Below are positions 24,351 to 36,458 of a stretch of DNA of 64,000 nucleotides, piece by piece. Numbering within the stretch: the stretch's first letter is position 1; the number at the start of each line of letters is the position of its first letter. The notes beneath the pieces are model-generated. The model made no database searches, was not told the DNA's origin, and saw only the letters and a program-made list of their open reading frames with translations. The DNA is from Gossypium raimondii (Eukaryota > Streptophyta > Magnoliopsida > Malvales > Malvaceae), in contig NC_068569.1 of the NCBI RefSeq assembly GCF_025698545.1, positions 1,116,001 to 1,180,000 of the forward strand, written 5' to 3'. A program made the translations under genes and the position numbers.

Positions 24351-25310
24351 AAAAATGTCCCATAACTTGTACATTAAATTCATTCCCACTGAAATGCCCA
24401 ACTTATGACAATGATATTAGCGAGGAAAGCACCAATTGTAGTGGGCAGCAAAGTAATGCATAGATGAAAGGCGTAAAAGTCATAAGAGGTTTGAAAATTG
24501 AGGTCTTTTATGGGATACGAAAACCCCACACGTATTTGTGTATGAATTCATGAAAAGAGTCAAAGCTTTGATTGACATTTTTGGTATTGACTTCATTGGG
24601 TTACTATAAACAAAATAAAAGGAACTAAAACAGGATCTGTCAGTTAAGAAGGCATTCTTCATCTGAATCGCGAAACATGTACCGGATTTTATGTGATATT
24701 CTATGTTTTCCTTTTTGTAATTTCTGTTAGTGCATTGAATCATATCGTTAACAGGTGAAGAGTTGTTGCCTTTGACTATTATTTTAACATTTTCCAATCT
24801 TGATCCTCCACGGCATGATATGGCGGATTCAGCAATGTTTCTCAGTTTATCTTCATTTTGGTACCTACTACCTACCCATATCAAGATATTTTGGGTTTAT
24901 CCATATTTTAAATATTGTTTTGTTTATATATATTTATACTCTAATTTTTATTTTTTTCATAAATTATATATTATTTTGATTAAAAAATAAATTATATTTA
25001 CACAAATATATATATTACAAATATATCTATATAAATATATTTATATCTAAATATAAGTTTCAAATTAATAACTTTTAATTTTAAATGTAATTATGGAAAT
25101 TTTAAAATGGTTAAGATAAAAAAAAATTACAAATAGATTTAAAATACTAAAGTTTTGTACCAATCGGTATCGGTTAGTATTGACCAAAATGATTGAAATG
25201 CATCAAAATTTTGACCGCAATAGAACATAAACTACTTTGTACCGATTTAGGTCCGCAATGGTAAGTATCGACCGGTATGAACGTTACTAGTGCAATACCA
25301 CTATATATAA
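24351..25310. other. Intergenic region with an uncharacterised repeat-like patch
   Basis: No gene is supported; the minus frame 24480-24884 (134 codons) has no domain I recognise. 25140-25290 contains gtaccaatcggtatcggtta and later gtatcgaccggtatgaac, a palindromic GGTATCGG-rich style typical of dispersed plant repeats. Its borders are not defined. Confidence 0.3.
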
Positions 25311-25319
25311 ATTTGTTAT

Positions 25320-25969
25320 GGGTAAATTGCATTGATGGTCACTGAACTATCAGTAAATTTTTTTGGTGACCAATGATAACTTTGAAAATGGGCATAATAG
25401 CAAATTTATCTCATAATATTTATAAATTATGTCAATTTAGTCTTAATCTAAAAAAAGTTAACTCTCAAACATTTACACAATGTGTAATTTGATCTCTCTT
25501 TTTTTTGTAATTTTACTTTTCTTTGTGTCATTGAGGGTTAATTTTAAAATGATGAAAATAAAAATAAAATTGTTATCTTGGATTTTGGGTATTTTCATTT
25601 TTTTTGTATATTTCAATTAAATTTAGCTAATAAATTTGTTTTTGCTTTTAAGTAACATGGTACAAAGAAAAGCAAAATTACAAAAAATAACAAATTACAC
25701 GTGTAAATGATGAGGGTTAGACTTTTAAAAAAATCAAAACTAAATTAATACAATTTATAAATCTTGAAGGTTAAAGTTAGTATTATACCAATTTTAAAAG
25801 TCATCATTTATTAGCAGTTGGTAATGAAAAATGCAAAATTGAATAGTTGAGTTACAATTTTGAAACTTTTCATAGTTGAGTGATAAAAGAAATGCTAATA
25901 ATTGGATGATTATTTTGTAACTGTTCATAATTAAATGAAAAAATACATGAGTAGTAACGTAATTTATCC
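25320..25969. mobile_element. Mutator-like MITE with 9 bp target-site duplication
   Basis: The left end reads GGGTAAATTGCATTGATGGT and the reverse complement of the right end reads GGATAAATTACGTTACTACT, an imperfect terminal inverted repeat. Flanks are ATTTGTTAT (25311-25319) and ATTTGTTAA (25970-25978), a 9 bp direct repeat with one mismatch, which is the length expected for Mutator-like elements. Internally, the left arm (tcactgaactatcagtaaat) and right arm (tgagttacaattttgaaact) are also roughly complementary. The element is 650 bp with no transposase frame. The mismatch and diverged ends suggest an older insertion than the hAT-type MITE at 9206. Confidence 0.6.
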
Positions 25970-25978
25970 ATTTGTTAA

Positions 25979-26770
25979 ATCACATTTTGGTTAAACTTAA
26001 TTTTCAGAAGGGTCAATTTGTTGAGCATTTATATATACCTAACACGATATTACAGAACAGTAAGTCTACTTACTACCACTTAGATTTGCTTCAAAACTCT
26101 TTAACTTTCGCTTTCTAACATTTCATTTCTTTCTCTCTCTTCTTCTTAATTGGTTCAAACATGCAATTTTGTTAGACATCTCCATGTGGACCTTCGCTAG
26201 GGACCTTACATTGCATGTTCTACCTCTTGCCTATATAAGAGAAAACGAAAAGGTCTTTTTCTTTTTACAACTCTAAATTTTCTTTCTCATCTTACCCAAC
26301 TTTAAATTATTAAACAACTCCTTACTTTTCGAATGAATCGTTTTAAATATTACATTAAATTTTTTTATTTTAAATTAAGATTCAAAATAAAATTTGATTT
26401 TACTTTTAAAACAATATTTGATTAATTAGACAGTGTTACGGACCCAAGCATCTCCAATTAGGAAAAGTAAAATGTCAAAATTAAATGGTTTGACAATAGG
26501 AATGAAAATGTGATTATGGATTCATGAAAAATCAAATTGGGGCTTCCCGACCCAAAACGTAGCACTCAACGAACCGTCCAAAAACAACATAAGTAGCGCT
26601 TGCCTACCCTACCACTTGCTGCACCTAAGAGAATGAGGCCTATTGAGGAGTATTCAATCACCGACTAATATTATATTGTATTCATATTCAAGGGAGGATA
26701 GGATCTTTTTCAATTTTTATTTAAAAATATTTAATTCTTGGAAATATATAATTTAATTAGCTAAGATTCA
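25979..26770. other. Intergenic region
   Basis: No supported gene. 26060-26330 is CT-rich in places. I see no conserved reading frame. Confidence 0.3.
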
Positions 26771-26790
26771 TATATATATATATATATATA
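26771..26790. repeat. TA microsatellite, 10 units
   Basis: Ten uninterrupted TA dinucleotides. Confidence 0.85.
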
Positions 26791-26843
26791 CATATTATTT
26801 CGTTCTTACCTCTGAAATGTTACGTAACATGGTAATATGGTTT

Positions 26844-27526
26844 TAGGGATGAACAAAATTCGATTCGATTCGAATTTCTTTTTCGAATTTCGAGTTACTC
26901 GAAACGAATTATTCGATTTTTTTTAGTTAACTCGAATAAGTAATTTGAGTTTCGAGTTTCAGTAAAGTTAAAATTTACAAGAATAACTCAAACAATAGAT
27001 TGATGTAAATATCCCTTTGGACTCTGTCAGTATTGAAAATGAGCAAATTGATTTTACTCTCAACAACATTTTTAAAAGTATTTTAAATTCAAAATATTTA
27101 TAAAATTCTAAATTTTATATTTTTTGAAAAATTATAAAAATTCTAAAAAGTTAAAGAATATATAAAGAAAGTTAAAATTTTAAATTTTTCTAAAATAATA
27201 ATTGTGAGGACCTAAATAAGTTAGTTAACGATTCAAGTTTATTATACTAATATTTTTTCTTATTTTGCTTTCAAAAAATTTCAAATGTATATGGTTTTAA
27301 ATTTATGTGCTTTGACATGAAATTAGTTATAATGTAATAAGATTTTAATTTGTCATGTTTAATTTTTAATTTAACTCGAATAATTTTACTCGATTCAACT
27401 TGACTCAAATTTCATTTCACTCGATTCAATTCGAAAAAAATTCAAATCAAATTAAAATGATAAAATAAAACTTATCAACTCAATTAACTCAAATTTTTAC
27501 TCCATTCGATTCAACACTCACATCTA
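26844..27526. mobile_element. Degraded TTCGA-rich inverted-repeat element
   Basis: The left end is TAGGGATGAACAAAATTCGA, followed by many TTCGATTCGA / TCGAGTTACTCGA blocks. The right end, reversed, is TAGATGTGAGTGTTGAATCG, preceded by ACTCGATTCAATTCG blocks. The two ends are imperfect inverted copies and the element is palindromic in style, like hAT-related MITEs with TAGGGGTGAGCA-type ends. No clean target-site duplication is visible and no protein is encoded. Confidence 0.4.
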
Positions 27527-28860
27527 CGTGGCAAAACGTTTCAGCAAGTTTACTTTTCTAGATGAAATTAAGGTGCTTGTCCCTCCTCCAAGATTCCCCC
27601 ATATTACTTTGTTTGATACTTCTTCGCCTTGTGGTTACAGAGAGCATCCACTCATCGGTTTTATTAGTATACAAAAATCAAATTAATATTATTTGAAAAA
27701 AAAAAACCAAAAATCTCCTAACAATGTTAAGGTGATGGAGTTTTATCTCCTGTAATTGAATGGAGCCAATATATCCTAAAGATTTAGTTCATAAAGCTTT
27801 AAGTTGATTTATTGAGTCTTCATGCAAGTGACCTATATAATTATGTTATTCATAACACTGATATCTCTCTATTAAATAATCATGCTTTTAGCTTTGTGAA
27901 CATGAACTTTTAGGATATGTTGGCTCTCGGTAAAGTATAAAAAACGAAATCTTATTAAAAACAATATATTATTATTATTGATGGCTTAATTGATTGTCCA
28001 ACTATCAACACCTCAAAACTTCTTTTGAAAGAATTGGTCCCATCAACATAACTAAAATATTAAAAAAAACTTAATAAGTCATGTTATAATAGAAATAAAT
28101 ATGTTCAGATATGATAGGTTTTCAATTTTTTCTGTGAAAAAAAACCTCAATTGCTAATATACCAAATAAATAACCAAGTCAAAGTATTCTCTAAAAGTTA
28201 ACGCTAGGGCAGATATAGGTATACTTTTAAGGTATTTTATAAAATTGATAATATAGAATAACAATAGTTTACTGATAATTATTTTATTTTTTGTCGTGAT
28301 TGTTACAGGAAAATTATTATAATTTAAAGAAAATTATTTAGCTTTTTAGATCTTTACACATATTGAAGGCAATGTGGTTACAAATATGACTAAAATTTGT
28401 AGGCAAATACAATGCGAGTGCCGTGCCTTGGAATGGAAGTCCAATTTACATATTTGGAATTAGAAATGATTTCTTTTAGTTGACGCCAAGTCAATCAGCT
28501 CTGATAGAAGCATTAATATTACTTTAGTAGGGGAGACCATTATTGCTGCTTTAGTCTTCGAAATTCACAATTTCCAATTTCATCATTAGTTCTTTTTGGC
28601 CGTAGATTGAAAATTATAGACAAACAATTGTGACTGGTAAATTCCATAAGCACCCTAATCAAATCTCGCAACTTAGATGATCGATTTCGTGGTTGACCCG
28701 CCATCAACAAAGTGAGGTCAATCAACAACTTTTGTATCCCAAATAAGACGTTGCCAAAGAAAATATCAATAATAATAAAAAAAAAGTATAGTTTCTAAGG
28801 GACGAGTGGACCTTAATTATGAATGAATTTCTTGGAAACATGGAGGGTGGTGGTTCCTTT
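27527..28860. other. Upstream flank of the receptor-like gene
   Basis: No supported gene; the minus frame 28540-28728 shows no domain. The last few hundred bases should include the promoter of the receptor-like gene. Confidence 0.3.
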
Positions 28861-28867
28861 AGTTGTA

Positions 28868-28877
28868 GTATATAAAG
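28868..28877 (+). promoter_or_regulatory. TATA box of the receptor-like protein gene
   Basis: GTATATAAAG lies about 70 bp before the ATG at 28939, a suitable spacing for a short leader. Confidence 0.5.
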
Positions 28878-28938
28878 CCCAAGGTTGCAGTATTGGCTAC
28901 AAATGCATGAAAGGGTGAGTTATATGTTAAGCGAACAG

Positions 28939-31900
28939 ATGGAGTCGAAACGGTTGACGATGCTTCTGGTAGTGTTATTAAGGTTAGGAGGTAGGCTGTG
29001 TGAGGGGTGCTTGGAGGAAGAAAGAACTGCTCTCTTCCAACTTAAACCTTTCTTCAGTTTTATTGATGTAGGTTTTTATTCAATAGGCGAAAAAGATAGA
29101 TCATGGAATTGTTGTGAGTGGGAAAGAGTTAAGTGTAACCTAATCACTAAACGAGTCACTCATCTTTTTCTTAATGATTCAAACATAATAATATTAGAAG
29201 ACGTAGAGCCTAGCTGGGATGATATGATTTATACAAAGCCCCCCAATGATCTGTATTACGATAGTTGGAGAAATAAGATGAAATTTTGGTATCTCAACGC
29301 TTCCTTGTTTCTTCCATTTAAGGAATTACATATGCTTTATTTGAGTGGAAATTCTATTGTTGGTTGTGTTCATAACGAAGGTTTATTCACTTTCAACTTC
29401 ATTACTAATTATAACATCAATACTTTTTTTTTAATGGACATTTCAATTACTTGTTGTTCTTAATTTAATATGTACTTATTCTTTGCAGGTTTTGAAAAAT
29501 TATCGTTGGAATTGAACAAGTTGGAGATCCTTGACTTAAGTTACAATAATTTCAATGATAGTATTTTATCATCCTTAAGTGAACTTTCATCTCTCAAGTC
29601 TTTAAATCTAGCAAATAATTTACTCACAGGAACAAATCCTGTCAACGGTAAGTTAAATATATATTTTATTACCAAAGTTGAAGTTCAAGGAAGTTTCATC
29701 ACTTAGTATATTAATCCCTCTTAATATTAGTGTTGGCAGGTATTAAGATGTTATCAAAATTGAACCAATTGGAGACATTGGATTTATCTAATCACTATGG
29801 TTTAGGAAACAATGTTTTATCACTCTTAGATGGTTTTGCCTCCTTAAAATCATTGCGCTTGCAAGATTGTGGATTGAAAGGAACTGTTAATATGCTAGGC
29901 ACGTTTCCCTTTTAAATCTCATAAAAAGTTTATTTATTACAAGTTCTTTAAATAACTTGATTGATTGACATATATTTTGTTTGATATGAGCAGAATTCAG
30001 TAATCTGATGAATTTGAAGGAGTTGTATTTATGTAAAAATAAAATTAAGAGCCTCAGGTCTGTATTTTATGGTAATTCACTTGAGTTTTACAAGCATAAA
30101 TACATATAGTTGGTATAATTTGAATAGTTAAATTCAATATTTTATTTTGTAAGGAAGTTACATAATTCTTTTTCAGAAAAAAATGGACCGAAGGTAAACA
30201 AACTTGAAGTGCTTGATTTAAGTGAAAATATGCTCAACAACAGCATATTCTCATCTCTTGGTGTGCTCTCAAATTTGAAGTATTTGTATTTATACCATAA
30301 CAAATTGAAGGGGCGGATACATATGAAAGGTAAATAGCCATATTAACTATTAGTTTTATTTGTAAATCTCCCTGGATGATTTGAGCAATTTAGGGGAGCA
30401 TACAACTTATCTAGGCAATAATCCCAAGGTACGAAATCTGCTTGGCTTTATTAATTGTTCTTGAAACCTATAAAAAATAATTAAAATGAGTTTATGCTGG
30501 AAAAAAAAAAAAAGAAACAACAGGGATGTATTAAATTTGAATTGCTTGGTTTAAATGATAATTTGTTTACCTATGACAATCAGGGACGAAATAAGGGGCG
30601 GGCAGGGGTCCTGGGCTCCTTAAAATGAATTTTTTTTCATTTAGGTTATTTAAAATTTTTAAATTAGTAAAGATAAAATTACACTTTGTCCTCCTCTAAA
30701 AATGATAAAAAAAACTTATAAAGACATAGGCTATTAAAATAGTGAAATTGTATTTTTAATATCATCAAATTTATAATTTAATTTCGACTCTTTTAAACAG
30801 ATTTTCTGGCCTCACCCCTTACTGCAATGTATAATGATCTAATTTATTTGTAATGTTATTTTCAGATTTAAATTCTTTGAGATATTTAAAGGAACTGGAC
30901 TTATCAGATAATAAAGTGACAGAACTTGTTCCATCCCAAGGTAGTTAAGATTATACCTATTTCCTAATTTTGTTATTCGATTGTTTTTCCCAATGTCTAA
31001 TTTTGTTAATGTTAAATTGCTTCCAAACTTATAACATTATGAATAATTAATACGATGAAATAGAGTGAAGGTGGTAAGATACAGTATTCTAAATAGGTAA
31101 AAACTTGTTCATGATTGGGTTGAATTTCAATCCATTAAGTTGAATTTATGCGATGTTTTTTCTAAACCTTACTCATGTAAAAATCCAGAATCGGATTAAG
31201 TTTTGTTTATAATTGTTATCATCAAAATTATACTAAATTTGTCTATTTTAAACTTTTCTCCAATACAAATTCTCACGATTTAACTACATTAGCTTTCAAA
31301 TAATTTTCTTGGTAATAATAATTGTAAGGACTTTGATCAAATTTGAAGTTGAATCAAATCGAATCTTATTTTAGAGTGTAATTTATGTTTTTCCATAAAC
31401 TTAAAATCTTTCTTCAGATTAAATACTATAGCGATATTGTAGCATTAGACAAAAATCACACTGAAGATAAATGTCCGTCCAAAGGGGCCTTTAAGCAATA
31501 ATCCGAATCTAAGATACGTCTAGTTATAAAAATCAATAACAAATTCTAAAAAACAAAAAAAGGATATATATTTGTTAATTCAAATTCTAATAATATGGAT
31601 ACAAAAAATCTTGTAAAAGATTTGGTTGGCGTATTTATTAAAATGAGTTTACGTTGACTCTTCAATAGGAAAAGGAGAAATGGGGTTGATTAAACTTGAA
31701 GTGCTTGCTTTAACTGATAATCATCTTAACAACGATGTATTTCCATCCCTTGCTGCACTTCCAAATTTAAAATCTTTATATTTAGAGGGAAACAGATTGG
31801 CAGGGCAGATACATATTAAAGGTAAATATCATTTTTGTTATTAAAAATAATTTTATTTTTATATTATAACAAAGAGAGAATAAAAATAGTGAATCTGATG

Positions 31901-34900
31901 GAATCAATACTACCAAATCCAACTCAATAACCTGAGGTTGCATAGTTCTAACAATATAATGATAATGCTTTTTTCAGATTTAAATGCTCTGAAATATTTA
32001 GAAGAGTTGAGGTTATCAGGTAATGGTGTGACAGGATTTGCTCCATCTCAAGGTATTAAAGATTTTTCCTTTAATTTTATTATTTTTGTTATTGTTAAAA
32101 TGCTTGAAAACTTATGAATAATTAATTCAATGCAATTGGGGAAGATGACCGCTGAAGTGGTAAAATACATAGATAGATGCGATGAGGCGTCCATAGAAAT
32201 TTTTGCTGTAAAATACGTATCATATTTGTTAACAAACATTTGTTGTATTTGTTTGACAATGCAGCAGAGCTAAGGTTGATGAATCTGAGAGTTGTTGATT
32301 TAAGTGATAATCTCTTCAATAATACCATATTATCATCTCTTGCTGGGCTCTCAAATTTAAAGACTTTGAGTTTGTGGAATGTAAGAGGACCAATAGATAT
32401 GAATGGTAAAATGATCACCCTTTCTCTTTAACTCACACACTAATACGCTAGATTTGAACTTAATTATATTTCAACTTTTGAATCTCCTCGTAATTAGATG
32501 GTTTGAGGAATTTGGAAGAGCTGCATATGAGCTGCTATTCAGGTACTGCTAAAACAAATTTGTGGGTATATGAATTGACTTGTTAGTATTTCAACAAGGA
32601 AGTAAATGTCTACCTCCTTTAATTAATATATTTCATGTAGGATGTACTTTTAACCTTCACCCACCTTTACTTCCGTCACTGAAGACTCTATCCTTGAAAG
32701 GATTTAGTTTTAATTTAACAACAGAAGCATCTCCTTCCCACAATAGTAAGTTATGATACTTTCTTTATACAAAAATTCCCAATTTCCTATCTTTTCATAA
32801 TAATTTATAGTTACACTTTATTGGACAGAATGGCAAATTTTGGCAAATTTGGTAGATTTGATATTAGAGGATTCATCTCTTCCTCTCAACTTTATTCCAA
32901 CGCTGTCTTCCTTGAAATATTTGCACTTATCTTCTTGTTATGTCAATGACAGCTTCTTTATGCATGGTAAACTACATTTCTTCATTTATTTGTTTGTTTG
33001 TTTTCCTTTTTTGAAGTCAAAACATATATATTTAGTACCATGATTTTAAACATGATTGACCCTTTAGAAATAATATTAATATGTTAAAATTACAAGAATT
33101 TTCTTAACTTGTGATTACTTGTATTTAACAGAAAGGCAAAACTTGAGAAATTTGGAAGAGTTGCTGTTGGAATATTCATCTCTACCTTCCAATTTTATTC
33201 AAGTTATTGGACCACTTACTTCTCTTAAAAAATTTTACTCGCCTCTTCCTCGTAATGTTAATCAAAGTTTGTCTGGTAAGTTACATTTTTTTCATTATAT
33301 AAATTTTCTCGGATTAAAATATATATACACTTATCTATATATCTTAGTAGCAAGTAAAAGGCACTGAAACTTATAATAATAATAATCATAATAAATCTCA
33401 TTATGTCCTTGCGTTGGTATTTTATTAATGAAACCAACTGAAAGTTGTTCATGGCTTCTTCTTTTTTAATCTTTGAAATTTTAATATAATACTACTATCA
33501 CTCTCGCAGATTTTTGTAAAATGACAAATCTCCGAGAGTTGTTCATCTCCGGCAATAATCTCAAAGGTAGTTTACCTATGTGCTTCTCCAACCTTACATC
33601 TCTTGAAAAATTAGACCTCTCTTTCAATGACTTGTCTGGAAATATGTCTGCCCTTAAAAGTTTGGCATCCCTCCAACGGTTGGACCTCTCTTTCAATGAC
33701 TTGTCTGGAAATATGTCTGCCCTTAAAAGTTTGGCATCCCTCCAATGGTTGGACCTTTCATACAATAAGCTTCAAATCCCAAGCTCATTAGGGTACTTGT
33801 TCAACCTTTCAAAGCTCCAGTACTTGAGTGCAAGCAACAACATCATATACGTTGATGAGATGCATTCCGTGGCCCCAAGATTTCAGTTAAGAGTGATTAG
33901 TTTATCATGTTGTGGAAATGGTGGATCATTTCCTCAATTCCTCTATCATCAACATGACTTGGTGGATGTTACTCTCTCACACATACATTTCAAGGTAAAT
34001 CAATTTCCATTTTGGTTGTTGGAAAACAATACCAACTTAAAGAGACTACATCTGGTCAATTGCTCTTTGTCCGGACCTTTCCAAGTACCATTCCCCTCGC
34101 ATTTGGTTTTAGAGGATTTAGATATCTCCAACAATTTCTTTAGTGGAAACATTCCAACAGAAATCGGAGCACATCTACCATCCTTGTCGTCTCTAAACAT
34201 GTCAAAGAATGATTTCAACGGTAGCATTCCCTCTTCCTTTGGTGATATGAGTTCACTGCAAATCTTGGACTTATCTAACAACCAATTGTTTGGAGGGATA
34301 CCTGAACACTTTGCCTGGGGTTGCTCTTTATTAGAAATCCTTGCATTGTCAAATAACACATTACAAGGACCAATTTTCTCTACAAATTTTAGCTTAATGA
34401 GCTTGTCCCAGCTACAATTAAATGGAAATAACTTCTCTGGAATGATCCCAAATGCCTTGTCTAACTGCTCTTTCTTGGGGACACTTGATCTCAGCAATAA
34501 CTATCTCTTTGGTAAGATACCAAGTTGGATCGAGAGCATGTATAGTTTGTCAACATTTGACGTGAGCAGAAACCAACTCTCCGGTAGGATACCACAATGG
34601 ATGGGAAATACTTCCAATTTGGGGCAAATTGACGTGGCAGATAATCATCTTCAAGGTTTAATACCACGGGCATTTTGCAATCTCAATCGCCAACTTCAAT
34701 TTTTGGACCTTTCCATGAACAACTTCTCTGGGATTCTACCGTCTTGTTTCAAGCCGTCAAATATAGAGGAAGTTTATTTGTCTAAAAATATGCTGCAAGG
34801 ACCGCTGCCAAATGCTTTTCGTAAAAGCTCTTTCTTGGTGACTTTGGATCTTAGCTATAACCACTTCAGCGGTCACATTCCAAATTGGATTAGTAACCTT

Positions 34901-35773
34901 TCTCAGTTGAGTTATCTTCTCTTGAAGAGAAATCACTTTGAGGGTGAAATTCCAATTCAATTGTGTAAGTTGCCTCATTTAAGCTTGATTGATCTTTCAA
35001 TGAACAATTTGTCCGGTGGTATTCCTTCTTGCCTAAAAGTTACTGCACTCAACAAGGTACCCGACCATTATAGTTGGATTTCTTATAATTTTTTTGGGGA
35101 AAATAGGTCAATATCCATTGAAGAATCAATAGAATACACAATAAAGAGCAGATCTTACACATATAAGAAAAGAATCCTTCAATACATGTCTGGAATTGAT
35201 CTTTCCTGCAACAAGCTTACTGGTGAGATTCCTCATGAAATAAAAAACATTTTGATGCTCTATACATTGAACCTTTCTCACAACAGCTTGATAGGACCAA
35301 TCCCACGTGAGTTCTCTAACCTCAGGGATATAGAAAGTCTAGATCTTTCCTACAACAATTTGACTGGAAATATCCCTCCTGAATATGCGTTGTTACATTT
35401 CTTGCAATACTTCAATGTGTCTTACAACAACTTATCAGGGAAGACCCCTGAAAAGATTGGACAATTGGGAACATTTGATGAAAGCAGCTATGTGGGGAAT
35501 CCTTTTCTTTGTGGCTCATTGGTAGGAAAGAACTGCTCACCGATTGCACCAACAAAGGCTCCGAGTGACGGTGCAAAAGACCATGGCTTCATTGATATGG
35601 ATGCCTTCTACGCAAGCTTCTTCGCGTGTTACATAGTGGTGCTATTGTGTATTGGAGCTGTGTTATACATAAATCCCTATTGGAGGCAAGCGTGGCTCTA
35701 CTATGTACAAATGACAATTAATTCCTGCTACTATTTTGTGATGGACAATCTCCCCAGAAATTTTGGCTGTTGA
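28939..35773 (+). CDS. Receptor-like protein (RLP) with many LRRs, no kinase
   Basis: Fourteen exons join in one open frame of 1376 residues: 28939-29380, 29489-29647, 29740-29898, 29994-30071, 30177-30329, 30866-30940, 31669-31821, 31978-32052, 32265-32405, 32498-32542, 32641-32745, 32829-32966, 33132-33275, 33510-35773. All 13 introns are phase 1; intron 3 starts with GC. The chosen Met precedes a hydrophobic signal peptide. LRR-cap signature: CLEEERTALFQLK, then WNCCEWERVKC. Many LRRs of the L--LDLS-N-L-G-IP type follow, then an island region (ALNKVPDHYSW to KKRILQYMSG), four more LRRs and a C-terminal cap (NPFLCG). A transmembrane helix spans about 1322-1343, with a 33-residue tail and no kinase. 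Such RLPs sit at the cell surface and usually sense pathogen or developmental signals with partner kinases. The ligand is unknown. Confidence 0.88.
30524..30580 (+). pseudogene. Decayed LRR exon inside an RLP intron
   Basis: After an acceptor-like cag at 30521-30523, the bases translate in the phase used by neighbouring exons as CIKFELLGLNDNLFTYDN. This parallels the intact exons at 30177 (NKLEVLDLSENMLNN) and 31669 (IKLEVLALTDNHLNN). The sequence then stops matching exactly where the dispersed repeat at 30581 begins, and no 3' half is found beyond it. The likely reading is an LRR exon truncated by the repeat and now part of the intron. A shorter possible scrap, DDLSNLGEHTTYLGNNP, lies at about 30375-30425. 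Confidence 0.55.
30581..30830 (+). mobile_element. Dispersed repeat family D, copy in an RLP intron
   Basis: Begins CAGGGACGAA and ends in TGGCCTCACCCCTTACTG, whose reverse complement starts CAGTAAGGGGTGAGGCCA. The short CAGGG-type ends are roughly inverted. Internal blocks ccttaaaatgaattttttt, aaaattacactttgtcctcc and aaatagtgaaattgtatttt are typical of this small non-autonomous family; a truncated inverted copy lies at 7140-7235. No clear target-site duplication. It sits in intron 5 of the receptor-like gene. Confidence 0.55.
33614..33751 (+). repeat. 69 bp tandem duplication encoding one LRR unit
   Basis: 33614-33682 and 33683-33751 are identical except for one base (caacgg versus caatgg, an Arg to Trp change). 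Each codes for 23 residues, LDLSFNDLSGNMSALKSLAS plus three more. The frame is kept, so the protein gained one whole LRR (residues about 658-703). Confidence 0.9.
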
Positions 35774-36458
35774 AATATATAGCTAAGCAAAAATTTAAAT
35801 AAAAGTTTAAGCTTTTTATTCCTTATATTCCCTATTCAAAAATTTAAATAAAGAATCCCTTGATTAATCTACATATGTGACCATTCAAATCAATATTACT
35901 TTACTGCAACAATGCAATGATATTGACATCATAGCATTGGTTATAATTTCAAGAAAAAAAAAAGATAAAGTGATAGGAACCATTTAGATAATACATGTTT
36001 AAGGTGCAGGGCATTGACACAGTTCGACTGGTAGGGTCCGCCACTGCACTCTCCAAGGATTAGTTGTATGGTATTCTATCCCTCGGGTTTTTAAGACATT
36101 CTTACAACTTTGAACAGCGAAGGATTTTCTTAAGGAACGATCGTTATTTATCAATTTAATTAACTTATAATCAATGTGTTTATATTCTCAGCATGTACGT
36201 TTGCTCTGCTCTCAACTTGGAAAGGCGAAATCAAACAAAAGATGCCAAAAGAAAGCCCCGGGGAAAATAACGCTTACATTATGCTGCACATCAATTCCAG
36301 CTTGTGCTGGACATGATTATCGTGATGTCGTGACAGAACAGGGACTACTCCGTTCAAGACCATGACCAAGACCCAACCCCAGAAGCACTCTCTAAGTTCT
36401 TGACTTGCTATGGTGACTGTGTTTGCAGTTGGAAGGATGAATGTGTGCAATGGTGTTG
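35774..36458. other. Spacer between convergent RLP and S-acyltransferase genes
   Basis: AATAAA at 35798-35803 is a candidate poly(A) signal for the RLP. 36180-36458 is probably the 3' untranslated region of the minus-strand S-acyltransferase gene. No other gene is seen. Confidence 0.35.

Noticed and set aside
33481-33765. Minus-strand frame with an internal protein repeat
   Set aside because: The repeat simply mirrors the 69 bp duplication in the plus-strand LRR exon.
34000-34497. Minus-strand open frame of 165 codons
   Set aside because: It is antisense to the long LRR exon and comes from the repeated codon pattern of that exon.
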